The notes beneath the pieces are model-generated. The model saw only the letters and a program-made list of their open reading frames with translations, did no database searches and was not told the origin of the DNA. A stretch of 64,000 nucleotides of DNA from Pseudidiomarina insulisalsae. GTDB lineage: Bacteria; Pseudomonadota; Gammaproteobacteria; Enterobacterales; Alteromonadaceae. This document shows, piece by piece, positions 10,533 through 29,122 of this stretch. The DNA lies in NCBI RefSeq assembly GCF_003987065.1, contig NZ_PIPY01000002.1:1-64000 (forward strand), in the 5' to 3' direction. The translations under genes and the position numbers were made by a program. Position 1 is the stretch's first letter; each line of letters starts with the position of its first letter.

Positions 10533-11489
10533 ATGACACAAGATGTGATTAGTGGCGGCCAGCCGATACACGCGCCGGATAATTTGAAGTCGCTGCTGCA
10601 GGAAATTCTGCAGCAAGCGCGTGAAATTACTGACGGCAAGGTTGCTGATTACATTCCTGCCCTTGCCGAAGTGTCTCCCGAGTGTTGCGCCCTAACGGTC
10701 GCAACGCTCGACGGCAAGGTCACCTCGGTCGGTGATGCCCATCAGCCTTTCTCCATTCAGTCCATCTCAAAGATTTTTGGCCTGATGCTGGCGATGGAGC
10801 GCATGGGTGACGCACTGTGGCAACGGGTACAAATGGAGCCCTCCGGACAACCCTTTAATTCCATTGTGCAGCTGGAGTGGGAACGCGGCATTCCACGCAA
10901 TCCGATGATCAACGCCGGTGCCATTCTGGTTAGCGACGTGCTGGTAAGTCATTACTCAGCCAGTAAGTCAGCCGTTCGTAGCATGGTGCGGGGGCTGTGT
11001 AACCGCGACACGGTAACAGCTGATCCGCGCGTGCATGAGTCTGAGAAAAACCATGGCGCGCGTAATGCTGCGCTGGCCTACCTGATGAAAAGCTTTGGCA
11101 ATATTGAAGCCGATGTTGAAGAGGTCTTAGATCACTATTTCTGGCAATGCGCGCTTAGTATGTCTACCGAAGATCTTGCCCGCAGCTTTGCCTTTTTGGC
11201 CAATCGCGGCAAGTGTCCCCGTAGCGGTCAGCAAATTACTTCACACCGTGATGCCCAGCGCATTAATGCGCTGTTGAGCACCAGCGGCATGTATGATCAG
11301 TCGGGACAGTTTGCCTTTACCGTGGGCCTGCCAGCGAAAAGTGGTGTGGGCGGCGGCATTGTCGCGATCGTGCCTGACTATGGTGTGATTGCTGCCTGGT
11401 CACCACCGCTGAATGCTTACGGTAACTCGGCACGCAGTATGGCGATGATCCGTAGTCTGGCAAATCAGCTTGGCCTGAGCGTCTATTAA
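10533..11489 (+). CDS. glsA: Glutaminase
   Basis: Hydrolyses L-glutamine to glutamate and ammonia; serine-dependent glutaminase with a beta-lactamase-like fold, cytoplasmic, 318 residues (family about 305-310). The nucleophile motif SxxK is seen in SIQSISKIF near residue 75. Other family stretches are GDAHQPFSIQSISK, PRNPMINAGAI, ESEKNHGARNAALAY and SGVGGGIVA. The start lies four bases after the uvrA stop, so expression may be coupled to uvrA. The stop codon TAA overlaps the stop of the convergent downstream gene within the tetramer TTAA. Confidence 0.93.
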   Translation: MTQDVISGGQPIHAPDNLKSLLQEILQQAREITDGKVADYIPALAEVSPECCALTVATLDGKVTSVGDAHQPFSIQSISKIFGLMLAMERMGDALWQRVQMEPSGQPFNSIVQLEWERGIPRNPMINAGAILVSDVLVSHYSASKSAVRSMVRGLCNRDTVTADPRVHESEKNHGARNAALAYLMKSFGNIEADVEEVLDHYFWQCALSMSTEDLARSFAFLANRGKCPRSGQQITSHRDAQRINALLSTSGMYDQSGQFAFTVGLPAKSGVGGGIVAIVPDYGVIAAWSPPLNAYGNSARSMAMIRSLANQLGLSVY

Positions 11490-12262
11490 AGTTCCAGCGG
11501 CCGCGGCGGCCAGGGTAAATGATAGCGGGCCAGTAAGGCGACAAAACTACCGTCGTCAATGCGTGGCTGCAACACGGCTTGCCATTCACTAAGGGTGAAA
11601 CCTTTCCTGGGGTTAATGACGCTACGCAGGTCATACTCCATGTAAGGTTCGCTTTGCAGTAACAGCTGATCAAACCAGGGCTCATCCTGCAGTTGCACCA
11701 GATACTGATCATGGGTCATCACCACATCCAGGCGATTATTCAGCAACATCTTCAGATTCACCTGATGGCTCAGCGACAGATAAACATTGTATTTCTGTTC
11801 AAGCAGTTCCGCGTCAGTGCGGTTATTCAGAAATGAGTAGTGATAGCCGATAATACCGCCAAACCGCAGGCCCTCGCGGTTGAAAAACGCCTGATCCCGA
11901 CGCTGTTGTTTGTTCAGTGCTATCAGCCGGCCCGCCCCCTTCACCAGGGTCTGCCCGAACTCCACTTCAGGCAAACTCTCCGACCAGCCCCATCCCGGTG
12001 ACTCAAATAGCATCATATGACAGCAGCCAGAGCTGCTTAGCGCTCTAAAGCGTGCCTTCGAGGGGATGTCATGGATAACAAATTCATAGTCGTGCTGCGA
12101 GCGATTGAGGAGTTCGACCAAATCACCCAGCAAATGCGTTTCGCTGAAGGTTGAGAAATAGGGAGGGTACTCGTAAGCGGCAATATGGATCCGTTGCGCC
12201 GCCCTGCTGGAATTTGGAAGTAAAGCAAGTGCTAGAATAGCGAGTGCTATGAAATAACGCAC
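11486..12262 (-). CDS. Orphan periplasmic amino-acid-type binding protein (SBP_bac_3-like)
   Basis: Predicted secreted 258-residue protein with a signal peptide (RYFIALAILALALLPNSSRA) and a family 3 solute-binding-like body beginning RIHIAAYEYPPYFS, a typical first strand of this fold. No transporter gene is adjacent, so the ligand and purpose are unknown; many such orphans act in sensing. I take the GTG at 12262 as start, with GAGGAC six bases ahead. Other readings up to 12322 would place a charged stretch before the signal peptide. A palindromic repeat lies just upstream, and the gene converges on glsA with a 4-base stop-codon overlap. Confidence 0.75.
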   Translation of the reverse strand: MRYFIALAILALALLPNSSRAAQRIHIAAYEYPPYFSTFSETHLLGDLVELLNRSQHDYEFVIHDIPSKARFRALSSSGCCHMMLFESPGWGWSESLPEVEFGQTLVKGAGRLIALNKQQRRDQAFFNREGLRFGGIIGYHYSFLNNRTDAELLEQKYNVYLSLSHQVNLKMLLNNRLDVVMTHDQYLVQLQDEPWFDQLLLQSEPYMEYDLRSVINPRKGFTLSEWQAVLQPRIDDGSFVALLARYHLPWPPRPLEL

Positions 12263-12330
12263 GATGTCCTCAGCGCCACCTAAATTGAAATTTATCTTCC
12301 GCAACCCAACCACAAAAGTCAAGGCAAAAA

Positions 12331-12400
12331 ACCAACCGCGTTATTGGTTATCGGATAATGGATATTGGTTTGCAGTATCTAATATCCAGTAACTATTAAC
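12331..12400. repeat. Palindromic intergenic repeat, copy A
   Basis: AT-rich inverted repeat with GCGTTATTGG on one side and AATATCCAGTAAC on the other, containing GATATTGG and TTATTGG units. It is one of five related elements in the window (A to E). It sits between tufA and the orphan binding protein gene, and its right-hand part also belongs to the segment shared with the downstream side of tufB. Confidence 0.7.
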
Positions 12401-12419
12401 GGGGTTGCCTTTGACAACG

Positions 12420-12447
12420 AAAAAAGGGAGCCAAGGCTCCCTTTTCA
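12420..12447 (-). terminator. Terminator of the rpsL-rpsG-fusA-tufA operon
   Basis: Stem AGGGAGCC/GGCTCCCT with a two-base loop; six T residues follow on the minus strand. A copy with one base changed in the loop follows tufB. Confidence 0.92.
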
Positions 12448-12472
12448 ATTGCGTCAGATAAACGCCGCGCTA

Positions 12473-13657
12473 TTAATCTAAGATTTTAGATACAACGCCG
12501 GCGCCTACTGTACGGCCACCTTCACGGATTGCGAAGCGTAAACCTTCGTCCATCGCGATTGGGTGAATCAGGTCAACAACAAATTTCAGGTTGTCGCCTG
12601 GCATGACCATTTCCACGCCTTCTGGCAGCTGTACTGCACCAGTTACGTCAGTTGTACGGAAGTAGAACTGTGGACGGTAACCTTTGAAGAATGGAGTGTG
12701 ACGACCGCCTTCTTCTTTGGTCAGTACGTACACTTCTGCTTCAAACTTGGTGTGTGGAGTGATTGAACCTGGCTTCGCCAGTACCTGGCCACGCTGGATC
12801 TCGTCACGCTTGGTACCACGCAACAACGCACCGATGTTCTCACCTGCACGACCTTCGTCAAGCAGCTTACGGAACATCTCAACACCAGTTACGGTAGTCT
12901 TAGTGGTGTCTTTGATACCTACGATTTCTACTTCGTCACCCGTGCGAACGATACCACGCTCTACACGACCAGTTACTACAGTACCACGACCTGAGATCGA
13001 GAATACGTCTTCGATTGGCATGATGAACGGCTTGTCGATATCACGCTCTGGCTCTGGGATGTAAGTATCAAGAGCTTCTGCCAGCTCAAGAATTTTCGCT
13101 TCCCACTGCTCTTCGCCTTCCAGTGCTTTCAAAGCTGAACCTTGAATAACTGGCAGGTCGTCACCTGGGAAGTCGTACTCAGAAAGAAGTTCACGAACTT
13201 CCATCTCAACCAGCTCTAACAGCTCTTCGTCGTCAACCATGTCACATTTGTTCATGAATACAACGATGAAAGGTACGCCTACCTGACGTGACAACAGGAT
13301 GTGCTCACGTGTTTGTGGCATTGGGCCGTCAGTTGCAGCTACTACCAGGATAGCGCCGTCCATCTGCGCAGCACCGGTGATCATGTTTTTCACATAGTCA
13401 GCGTGTCCTGGGCAGTCAACGTGTGCGTAGTGACGCGTTGGCGTGTCATACTCTACGTGTGAAGTAGAGATGGTGATACCACGCGCTTTCTCTTCTGGAG
13501 CGTTATCGATCGCAGCGAAGTCTTTCGCTGAACCACCGTAGGTTTTAGCCAATACAGTAGTGATCGCTGCAGTCAGAGTGGTTTTACCATGGTCAACGTG
13601 GCCGATAGTACCAACGTTAACGTGCGGTTTGGAACGTTCAAATTTTTCTTTTGACAT
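12473..13657 (-). CDS. tufA: Elongation factor Tu, copy 1
   Basis: Brings aminoacyl-tRNA to the ribosome as a GTP complex. It has 394 residues, with G1 [10 protein letters not shown], switch [10 protein letters not shown] and G4 NKCD, then the two beta-barrel domains. It is the last gene of the str operon, 59 bases after fusA. The protein is identical to that of the second copy at 31131-32315. At DNA level I count about two dozen differences by eye, grouped in patches near the gene start, in the middle and at the very 3' end, with identical tracts of over 300 bases between. This is the pattern expected from gene conversion. Confidence 0.98.
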   Translation of the reverse strand: MSKEKFERSKPHVNVGTIGHVDHGKTTLTAAITTVLAKTYGGSAKDFAAIDNAPEEKARGITISTSHVEYDTPTRHYAHVDCPGHADYVKNMITGAAQMDGAILVVAATDGPMPQTREHILLSRQVGVPFIVVFMNKCDMVDDEELLELVEMEVRELLSEYDFPGDDLPVIQGSALKALEGEEQWEAKILELAEALDTYIPEPERDIDKPFIMPIEDVFSISGRGTVVTGRVERGIVRTGDEVEIVGIKDTTKTTVTGVEMFRKLLDEGRAGENIGALLRGTKRDEIQRGQVLAKPGSITPHTKFEAEVYVLTKEEGGRHTPFFKGYRPQFYFRTTDVTGAVQLPEGVEMVMPGDNLKFVVDLIHPIAMDEGLRFAIREGGRTVGAGVVSKILD

Positions 13658-13716
13658 GACTTTTCCTTAACTTAAGTTAAAAGTCCGGTCCCGTAGAGAA
13701 CCGGACCAGACTCTAC

Positions 13717-15840
13717 TTAATCTTTAGCTTGACGAGCAGCAATAACCTGCTCAGCAATGTTGTTTGGTGCTTCGTTGTACTTCAGGAATTCCATTGCATA
13801 AGATGCACGGCCCTGAGTCTGCGAACGCAGGTCAGTAGCGTAACCGAACATTTCTGATAATGGAACTTGAGCACGCACTTCTTTCAGATCACCTGGGGCA
13901 TCTTCCATGCCTTCGATGATACCGCGACGACGGTTCAAGTCACCAACTACGTCACCCATGAACTCTTCAGGAGTAACAACTTCGACTTTCATCATCGGCT
14001 CAAGAACCGCTGGGTTTGCTTGCAATGCACCTTTCTTGAAAGCCATGCTACCAGCAATTTTAAACGCCATTTCTGATGAGTCGACATCGTGGTATGAACC
14101 ATCGTACAACGTCGCTTTAACACCTAGCAGTGGGTAACCAGCAAGTACACCATTTTGCATTTGCTCCTGGATACCTTTGTCTACCGCTGGAATGTATTCC
14201 TTCGGTACTACACCACCTACGATTTCGTTGACGAATTCGTAGTTAGGAGTTTCGTCGTCAGAAGCGTCGAATTCCATCGGTTCAAGTTTCAGCCAGACGT
14301 GACCGAACTGACCACGACCACCTGATTGACGTACGAACTTACCTTCAACTTCAACCGCTTTGCGGATAGTTTCACGGTAAGCAACCTGTGGTTTACCTAC
14401 GTTACATTCAACTTTGAACTCACGCTTCATACGGTCAACGATGATATCCAGGTGAAGCTCACCCATACCAGAGATGATCGTCTGACCTGATTCTTCATCA
14501 GTCTTCACGCGGAACGACGGATCTTCTGCAGCCAGTTTACCTAAAGCAATACCCATTTTTTCCTGGTCAGCTTTGGTTTTTGGTTCTACAGCAACAGAGA
14601 TTACCGGCTCTGGGAATTCCATACGCTCAAGGGTAATCACGTTGTTCGGGTCACACAGGGTGTCACCAGTCGTTACGTCTTTCAGACCGATAGCTGCAGC
14701 GATGTCACCAGCCAGGATTTCTTTGATTTCCTGACGGTCGTTCGCGTGCATCTGTACCATACGACCAATACGCTCACGCTTGTCTTTTACCGGGTTAAAT
14801 ACGGTGTCACCTTGTGACAGTACGCCCGAGTAAACACGTAAGAAGGTCAAAGTACCAACGAACGGGTCGGTTGCGATTTTGAACGCCAACGCTGAGAACG
14901 GCTCAGCGTCGTCAGACTTACGCACGCCTTCTGATTCGTCTGGCAGGATACCGCGAATCGCTTTAACTTCTGTAGGTGACGGCAAGTACTCGATAACAGC
15001 GTCAAGTACCGCTTGTACACCTTTGTTCTTAAATGCAGAACCACACAAGCACAATACGATTTCGTTGTTCAGGGTACGCTGACGCAGACCTTGCTTGATT
15101 TCAGCTTCTGACAGTTCACCTTCTTCAAGGTATTTGTTCATCAACTCGTCGTTTGCTTCCGCTGCCGCTTCAACCAACTCGTTGTGATACTGTTCTGCTT
15201 CATCAACCAAGTCAGCAGGGATGTCTTCATAAGTGAAGGTCATGCCCTGGTCTGCTTCGTTCCAGTTGATCGCTTTCATTTTGATCAAGTCAACAACGCC
15301 TTTGAAGTTATCTTCAGCACCGATCGCCAAATGAATGGGTACCGGAGTTGCGTTCAAACGTGATTTGATCTGCTTAACAACACGCAAGAAGTCCGCACCA
15401 GCGCGGTCCATCTTGTTCACGAAGACCATACGTGGTACTTCGTATTTGTTGGCCTGACGCCAAACCGTTTCGGTTTGTGGCTGTACACCTGAAGATGCAC
15501 ACAGAACAACAACAGCGCCATCAAGTACACGCAGAGAACGTTCTACTTCGATAGTGAAGTCAACGTGTCCCGGGGTGTCGATGATGTTAACGCGGTGCTC
15601 TGGGAATTGTGCATCCATACCACGCCAGAAACAGGTAACCGCAGCTGAGGTAATGGTAATACCACGCTCTTGTTCCTGCTCCATCCAGTCAGTGGTTGCT
15701 GCACCGTCATGTACCTCACCAATTTTGTGAGACAGACCAGTGTAGAACAACACACGCTCAGTGGTGGTCGTTTTACCTGCGTCTACGTGAGCACAGATAC
15801 CGATATTACGGTAGCGCTCAATCGAAGTTTTACGAGCCAT
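13717..15840 (-). CDS. fusA: Elongation factor G
   Basis: GTPase that drives ribosomal translocation and, with RRF, ribosome recycling. It has 707 residues, usual for EF-G (704 in E. coli). The G-domain motifs are [12 protein letters not shown] (about residue 17), DTPGHVDF and NKMDRAG. The C-terminal part carries the domain IV region [11 protein letters not shown] and domain V region. It lies between rpsG (27 bases) and tufA in the str operon. Confidence 0.98.
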   Translation of the reverse strand: MARKTSIERYRNIGICAHVDAGKTTTTERVLFYTGLSHKIGEVHDGAATTDWMEQEQERGITITSAAVTCFWRGMDAQFPEHRVNIIDTPGHVDFTIEVERSLRVLDGAVVVLCASSGVQPQTETVWRQANKYEVPRMVFVNKMDRAGADFLRVVKQIKSRLNATPVPIHLAIGAEDNFKGVVDLIKMKAINWNEADQGMTFTYEDIPADLVDEAEQYHNELVEAAAEANDELMNKYLEEGELSEAEIKQGLRQRTLNNEIVLCLCGSAFKNKGVQAVLDAVIEYLPSPTEVKAIRGILPDESEGVRKSDDAEPFSALAFKIATDPFVGTLTFLRVYSGVLSQGDTVFNPVKDKRERIGRMVQMHANDRQEIKEILAGDIAAAIGLKDVTTGDTLCDPNNVITLERMEFPEPVISVAVEPKTKADQEKMGIALGKLAAEDPSFRVKTDEESGQTIISGMGELHLDIIVDRMKREFKVECNVGKPQVAYRETIRKAVEVEGKFVRQSGGRGQFGHVWLKLEPMEFDASDDETPNYEFVNEIVGGVVPKEYIPAVDKGIQEQMQNGVLAGYPLLGVKATLYDGSYHDVDSSEMAFKIAGSMAFKKGALQANPAVLEPMMKVEVVTPEEFMGDVVGDLNRRRGIIEGMEDAPGDLKEVRAQVPLSEMFGYATDLRSQTQGRASYAMEFLKYNEAPNNIAEQVIAARQAKD

Positions 15841-15867
15841 AAATTCCTCTTTGGGTTAACTGTGAAT

Positions 15868-16338
15868 TTACCAGCGGTAGTGGGCGAACGCTTTGTTCGC
15901 TTCGGCCATACGGTGGACGTCTTCACGCTTCTTCACAGCAGAGCCTTTATTTTCTGATGCGTCTAGCATTTCACCTGCCAGGCGCTGAGCCATGGATTTT
16001 TCACCCCGAGTACGCGCGGCATCAACTAACCAACGCATAGCCAGTGCATTACGACGCACCGGACGAACTTCTACAGGTACCTGGTAAGTTGAACCACCCA
16101 CGCGGCGTGACTTAACCTCTACCGTAGGACGTACGTTGTCCAATGCTGTTTCAAATACTTCTAAGTGCTCTTTCTTGGTCTTTTCAGCCATGATATCTAA
16201 AGCACCGTAGATAATTTTCTCTGCGACAGATTTTTTGCCGTCTACCATGACGACATTGATAAATTTAGCCAACAACTCTGATCCGAACTTAGGATCCGGC
16301 AGGATTTTACGTTGACCAATGACGCGTCTTCTAGGCAT
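15868..16338 (-). CDS. rpsG: 30S ribosomal protein S7
   Basis: Primary 16S rRNA binder that nucleates the head of the small subunit. It has 156 residues, starts [16 protein letters not shown] and ends [10 protein letters not shown], full length for the short form of the family. The 78 bases between rpsL and rpsG are where S7 represses the operon in E. coli; I cannot confirm the RNA structure here. Confidence 0.98.
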   Translation of the reverse strand: MPRRRVIGQRKILPDPKFGSELLAKFINVVMVDGKKSVAEKIIYGALDIMAEKTKKEHLEVFETALDNVRPTVEVKSRRVGGSTYQVPVEVRPVRRNALAMRWLVDAARTRGEKSMAQRLAGEMLDASENKGSAVKKREDVHRMAEANKAFAHYRW

Positions 16339-16416
16339 CTTAATATTCTCCGATTAATTCAGGGTATTCCCCAAAACTTACAAATTACAGTGTTTGGCCT
16401 TACTAACGGAGAACCG

Positions 16417-16791
<375 letters not shown>

Positions 16792-16889
16792 TCATAACTC
16801 CTGATTTTGTTGATGTCGCTCAACAGAGTGAAAAAATCCAAGTCCCCTGCATCCACGAGCTAAACGCCCGCCAATTACGGGGAGGCCGA

Positions 16890-16918
16890 ATTTTAATGGT
16901 CAATAATTGGACTGTCAA
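16890..16918 (-). promoter_or_regulatory. Promoter of the str operon
   Basis: Minus strand: consensus -35 TTGACA (16913-16918), a 17-base spacer and -10 TAAAAT (16890-16895), followed by a GC-rich stretch and a leader of about 90 bases before rpsL. This is a near-consensus sigma-70 promoter. Confidence 0.85.
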
Positions 16919-16962
16919 GGAAAAGCGATGATTGGCGGCGCTTTGGCCGCCTGTTTTGTGCC

Positions 16963-18573
16963 TTAGCGGTCGGTTAATCGTTGTTGTGCCTCAGCATTCA
17001 TTGGCCGGGCCTGGTTATTGAGGAAAATAACGGCGCGCGAGCCATCGGGATAAAAGCCGACGTAACTGCTAAAGCCAGCTGTTTGGCCATTATGCCAAAC
17101 AAAGGTGTTGCCGTCGTCATCCTCTTGTAAAAACCAGCCAAGTGCCTGTTGGCAACAGTCACCAAAGTCAGCGCGGGGCGTCAGTAACACCTCCCGTAAC
17201 TGCGGACTATCTGCAAGCGCCTGGTTCAGCCCCTGCACGTAGGCAATCATATCAGGCAAGGTTGCCACCACAGCACCGGCACCGGCCAGCGCCTGAAAAC
17301 GCCAGGGTGATACCACATTACCTAAGGTATCATGCGGAATCGCCAGGGCCTCACGGTGCGGCGCATCAGGAGTAGCAACATACGCACTGGTCATATTGAA
17401 AGGCTTAAATACCCTTTTCCGAACCAGCTCTGCAAACGACATGTCATAGGCAACGGCCAGTGCTTCAGCAAGCGCTCCCACCGCGAAATTGGAATACAAA
17501 TGTCCCTTGTTGTGCAGCTCAACGCTAGCAAGTGCTTGCGCAAGCATCTGTCGATCGTAATGTGCATAGGGGTCATGCCCCGTGGCCTGAGCAAACAGAT
17601 CGGCAGGCAATCGCGGTAACCCGCTGGTATGTGTCGCCAGCGACTGCAGCGTTATCCCCTCAGGAGCGGATGGGAAGAAGCGCTGTAACGGCGTAGTTAA
17701 AGCAACCTTGCCCTCAACTACCGCACTGGCGAGCAGATAACTGACGATAGTTTTACTTACCGAGCCGATCTCGTACAACGTCTGCGAATCATGCTCGCCA
17801 AAATAATTCACCTGCGGGTCGCCACCTGAGATGATTGCTGTGGCACCGCCAAACTCGCCAAAGTCGTGCTGTTTCACTTGCGGTGCAGGAGTGTCTTCGG
17901 TTACCCGGGTCAGCGTGAGCGGCATGGGCAGGCCCTGATGCCAGGCGCCCACATAACTGCCCTCGCTTTGTGCTTCCCCCGCATAAGCCGCCTTGATGAT
18001 CGGCGAAGTGAAGCTCAGACGCATGGCATCGATTTTTACTTCAGCCAGCGGCAGGCCGAAAGTTTGTTGGGCCGGACTGTCCAGGGTTCCCAGGTAGCCG
18101 TCTACGAGCACCGCAATATTTACCTGCAAGGGTAATTCATTGCCGTTGACATCAAGCGCGCCAGCGTATTGGCCTTCGTACTGCAGGCGCTGCAGTGCCG
18201 TAGCGTCCAGACGGGTCAGCGTTAACGGAAAACTTTGGCCCTGCGTGAACTCGCCGACCATGCGCTCGTGACTGACCACGCCCCGAAAAGCGAGGTTCAA
18301 CTCGGCCACTTGCACAGTGACGGTGTCGCCATCCACCTCAAATGCACTGACCGGCTGCGCGTACAGGCCCTGATTCGGGCTGGCAAACGTGGCTTCACCA
18401 TCTTCGATAGTGATGCCTATCACCATACTCAAATTATCCTGGTAGTTAAGCTCGCCTCGCCAGGTGCCATCTAAAGAACTAGCCATCGCAGTGCCAGACA
18501 CTAGTATGGCGCCCAGCCAACACAGCAGTTTCGAAAGTAAACCTGATTGCGAAGATTGTCGAAGGGAATTCAT
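16963..18573 (-). CDS. Secreted class C beta-lactamase-like serine hydrolase with two tandem N-terminal domains
   Basis: Predicted exported penicillin-binding-protein-like hydrolase, 536 residues. Signal peptide to about residue 31 (ending AMA-SS). Two related beta-rich units of about 95-100 residues follow: the first opens LDGTWRGELNY and ends FPLTLTRLD, the second opens YEGQYAGALDV and ends MPLTLTRVT. The hydrolase domain runs from about residue 235. It has SxxK in SVSK, the second motif YSNFAVGAL and the third motif HNGQTAG in place of KTG. These fit the beta-lactamase/esterase/D-aminopeptidase family; the true substrate cannot be read from sequence. It stands between the rpoC terminator and the rpsL promoter, with AAGGAG before its ATG, as an independent insertion between two core operons. 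Confidence 0.85.
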   Translation of the reverse strand: MNSLRQSSQSGLLSKLLCWLGAILVSGTAMASSLDGTWRGELNYQDNLSMVIGITIEDGEATFASPNQGLYAQPVSAFEVDGDTVTVQVAELNLAFRGVVSHERMVGEFTQGQSFPLTLTRLDATALQRLQYEGQYAGALDVNGNELPLQVNIAVLVDGYLGTLDSPAQQTFGLPLAEVKIDAMRLSFTSPIIKAAYAGEAQSEGSYVGAWHQGLPMPLTLTRVTEDTPAPQVKQHDFGEFGGATAIISGGDPQVNYFGEHDSQTLYEIGSVSKTIVSYLLASAVVEGKVALTTPLQRFFPSAPEGITLQSLATHTSGLPRLPADLFAQATGHDPYAHYDRQMLAQALASVELHNKGHLYSNFAVGALAEALAVAYDMSFAELVRKRVFKPFNMTSAYVATPDAPHREALAIPHDTLGNVVSPWRFQALAGAGAVVATLPDMIAYVQGLNQALADSPQLREVLLTPRADFGDCCQQALGWFLQEDDDGNTFVWHNGQTAGFSSYVGFYPDGSRAVIFLNNQARPMNAEAQQRLTDR

Positions 18574-18636
18574 GGGCCTCGGCTCCTTGTTGTTTGGCGA
18601 CCACGTTGCATCAACATAGGATTTACGTTAGCCCAA

Positions 18637-18670
18637 TAAAAAAGGCCAGTCGAGTTAGCGACTGGCCTTT
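18637..18670 (-). terminator. Terminator of the rpoBC operon
   Basis: Stem AGGCCAGTCG/CGACTGGCCT with a short loop and seven T residues on the minus strand. It also has four T residues on the plus strand. It separates rpoC from the inserted serine hydrolase gene. Confidence 0.92.
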
Positions 18671-18703
18671 TATGTTACAAATTACGTAACAAACTACGAA
18701 CGC

Positions 18704-22942
<4,239 letters not shown>

Positions 22943-22977
22943 GATTTATCTCCTGGCAATTAGCGTCCGGTGTGGTC

Positions 22978-27006
<4,029 letters not shown>

Positions 27007-27149
27007 GGGGTTCCTCAGCTAGCTGATTGATGACCCTAACCACCGGGGAGTCGATGGTTAAAAACAAACTTGTTAAAGCTTGTCGTTCCCGTTTTTGTCA
27101 CCGCGAGCATGCACCCCAATAACGGGCAAAAATGATACATGCTTAACAG

Positions 27150-27184
27150 CGCAAAAAGCCTGGTGACTCAAAAAGTCACCAGGC
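27150..27184 (-). terminator. Attenuating terminator between rplL and rpoB
   Basis: Eleven-base-pair stem GCCTGGTGACT/AGTCACCAGGC with a five-base loop; five T residues follow on the minus strand. In E. coli a partial terminator at this place lowers rpoBC transcription relative to rplJL. The same role is inferred here. Confidence 0.85.
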
Positions 27185-27221
27185 CCAGGCCTATGCGGCC
27201 AGTTTTTGTGTCAGTCGTTGC

Positions 27222-27596
27222 TTATTTAACTTCAACTTCTGCACCAGCTTCTTCAAGCTGCTTTTTCAGTTCTTCAGCGTCGTCTTTGCTGATGCCTTCT
27301 TTAACGGCAACAGGTGCAGACTCAACCATAGCTTTCGCTTCTTTCAGGCCAAGACCAGTTGCTGCACGAACTGCTTTGATCGCGCCAACTTTGTTTGAAC
27401 CAGCTGATTTCAATACTACGTCGAATTCAGTTTTCTCTTCTGCAGCTTCAGCAGCGGCAGCTGGACCAGCAGCTACTGCAACAGCAGCAGATGCGTCAAC
27501 GCCGAATTTCTCTTCTGCAGCTTCAATCAACTCTACCAGTTCCATTACTGGCATTTCAGCGATTGCATTCAAGATATCTTCTTTAGTAAGAGCCAT
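27222..27596 (-). CDS. rplL: 50S ribosomal protein L7/L12
   Basis: Stalk protein that recruits translation GTPases, 124 residues. The N-terminal dimer domain ([15 protein letters not shown]) is joined by an Ala/Glu-rich hinge to the C-terminal factor-binding domain ([20 protein letters not shown]). Encoded 53 bases after rplJ. Confidence 0.98.
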   Translation of the reverse strand: MALTKEDILNAIAEMPVMELVELIEAAEEKFGVDASAAVAVAAGPAAAAEAAEEKTEFDVVLKSAGSNKVGAIKAVRAATGLGLKEAKAMVESAPVAVKEGISKDDAEELKKQLEEAGAEVEVK

Positions 27597-27649
27597 AACT
27601 CTAAACTCCTGGGTTAAAAATTACAAAAAATTGGTTAAAAAAACCGCTT

Positions 27650-28168
27650 CTATTTAGCGTCTTTAATTGCCGCCAGCACACGCACAAACTTAGTAGGCAC
27701 TTCGTTAACTGTACGAACGAACTTACTAACAGGTGCTTTGAAGGTGGCCAGCAATTTCGCCAATGCTTCGTCACGCGTCGGAAGTGATGCTACTGCATCA
27801 AGTTTGTCTGCACCCATTACACCGCTACCGATGTGAAGTGCAGTTACTTTCAGGTGCTTGTTTTCTTTAGCGAAGTCTTTGAACAAACGAGCTGAAGCGC
27901 CCGGTGCGTCCAAAGAAAAGCCATAAACAAGTGGACCTTTCAGTACTTCGTCCATGTCGTTGAACTGCGTACCTTCAAAAGCACGTTTCGCCAGGGTATT
28001 CCGAATAACTTTCAGATATACGCCTTGCTCACGCGCTTTACGGCGCAGCACGGTCATGTCCGCAACTTCCATACCGCGATACTCAGCAACAGCGACGGAT
28101 AGAGCGTTTGAAGCAACTTCGTTAACTTCTTTAACGATTGCTTTTTTTGCTGCTAAACCTAGTGCCAC
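27650..28168 (-). CDS. rplJ: 50S ribosomal protein L10
   Basis: Base of the ribosomal stalk; it binds 23S rRNA and L7/L12 dimers and represses its own messenger. It has 172 residues. The start is GTG at 28168, directly preceded by the near-perfect ribosome site GAGGTGATATCA; the protein then begins [12 protein letters not shown], as in other L10 proteins. A reading from 28222 adds 18 unrelated residues and is rejected. The upstream leader carries the L10 binding motif. Confidence 0.96.
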   Translation of the reverse strand: MALGLAAKKAIVKEVNEVASNALSVAVAEYRGMEVADMTVLRRKAREQGVYLKVIRNTLAKRAFEGTQFNDMDEVLKGPLVYGFSLDAPGASARLFKDFAKENKHLKVTALHIGSGVMGADKLDAVASLPTRDEALAKLLATFKAPVSKFVRTVNEVPTKFVRVLAAIKDAK

Positions 28169-28289
28169 TGATATCACCTCTTTTTTTAGTTCTTGGCAGA
28201 GCCGCGAACTATCGTTACACATAGGCAGACCGGAACTGCATCTGCCACGTTGTCACGGTGAATCTCTTACCCAGAGAGTCTGAGCCGGA

Positions 28290-28375
28290 TTACACCATCT
28301 GCGCAGGAAATTAAGTGTCGCTAATCATTTCTTCGCAGAAATCACCGCGAGACACCTGCGGTCTTGGACGGGAGC
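28290..28375 (-). ncRNA. L10 leader (autoregulatory RNA)
   Basis: On the minus strand the segment CCGTCCAAGACCGCAGGTG (28353-28371) and the later segment CTTAATTTCCTGCGCAGATG match the conserved sequence and pairing arms of the E. coli rplJ leader bound by the L10-L7/L12 complex. A longer internal hairpin separates the arms here than in E. coli. The flanking bases 28169-28289 and 28376-28425 show no other gene. Confidence 0.88.
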
Positions 28376-28425
28376 CACATTCACTTAGCTTCTACACTGA
28401 AGTGGCGACTCCAACCCACAAACCT

Positions 28426-29121
28426 TTACTTAGTCTCCAACGAACCTTGGTCGATGGCTACGCCAGCACCCATCGTTGTCGACAAGCTAACTTTCTTGAT
28501 GTACTGACCCTTGGCTGAAGAAGGCTTCGCTTTCTTCAGAGCAGCCAGTAATGCTTCTAAGTTTTCTTTCAGTTTGTCGTTATCGAAATCAACTTTACCG
28601 ATAGTCGCGTGGATGATACCCGCTTTATCGTTACGATAACGAATCTGACCCGCTTTCGCGTTTTGAACCGCAGTGGCAACGTCAGGTGTTACGGTACCAG
28701 TTTTCGGGTTTGGCATCAGGCCACGTGGACCTAAGATTTGACCCAACTGACCGACCACACGCATTGCGTCAGGAGAAGCGATAACAACGTCAAAGTCCAT
28801 TTCGCCTTTCTTAACTTTCTCTGCAAGGTCTTCCATACCTACCAGGTCAGCACCTGCTTCTTTCGCTTTGTCTGCGTTGGCGCCGCTGGTGAATACAGCT
28901 ACGCGAACGTCACGACCGGTACCGTTAGGCAGTACAGTTGCACCACGAACGTTTTGATCAGATTTACGAGCGTCGATGCCGAGGTTGACGGAAACATCAA
29001 CGCTTTCTTTGAATTTTGCAGTTGCCAATTCTTTCAAAAGAGTGATTGCTTCGTTGATTTCATAATCACGAGCTTCAACTTTCTCTTTGATCAGGCGAGC
29101 GCGCTTGCTTAATTTAGCCAT
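28426..29121 (-). CDS. rplA: 50S ribosomal protein L1
   Basis: Protein of the mobile L1 stalk, which helps release deacylated tRNA; it also represses rplK-rplA translation in E. coli. It has 231 residues beginning [15 protein letters not shown], with the conserved [20 protein letters not shown] and [14 protein letters not shown] segments. The start is at 29121, one base after the rplK stop, with GGAGGG ahead; a reading from 29139 adds six residues inside rplK and is rejected. Confidence 0.97.
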   Translation of the reverse strand: MAKLSKRARLIKEKVEARDYEINEAITLLKELATAKFKESVDVSVNLGIDARKSDQNVRGATVLPNGTGRDVRVAVFTSGANADKAKEAGADLVGMEDLAEKVKKGEMDFDVVIASPDAMRVVGQLGQILGPRGLMPNPKTGTVTPDVATAVQNAKAGQIRYRNDKAGIIHATIGKVDFDNDKLKENLEALLAALKKAKPSSAKGQYIKKVSLSTTMGAGVAIDQGSLETK

Positions 29122-29122
29122 C

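Noticed and set aside
12331..12400. Insertion-sequence remnant
   Set aside because: No transposase reading frame or target duplication could be recognised; it fits better as a member of the palindromic repeat family.
16933..16950. GGCGGC/GCCGCC hairpin after the serine hydrolase gene as a terminator
   Set aside because: The stem is good but the following minus-strand bases lack a T run; termination here is not supported, though weak function is possible.
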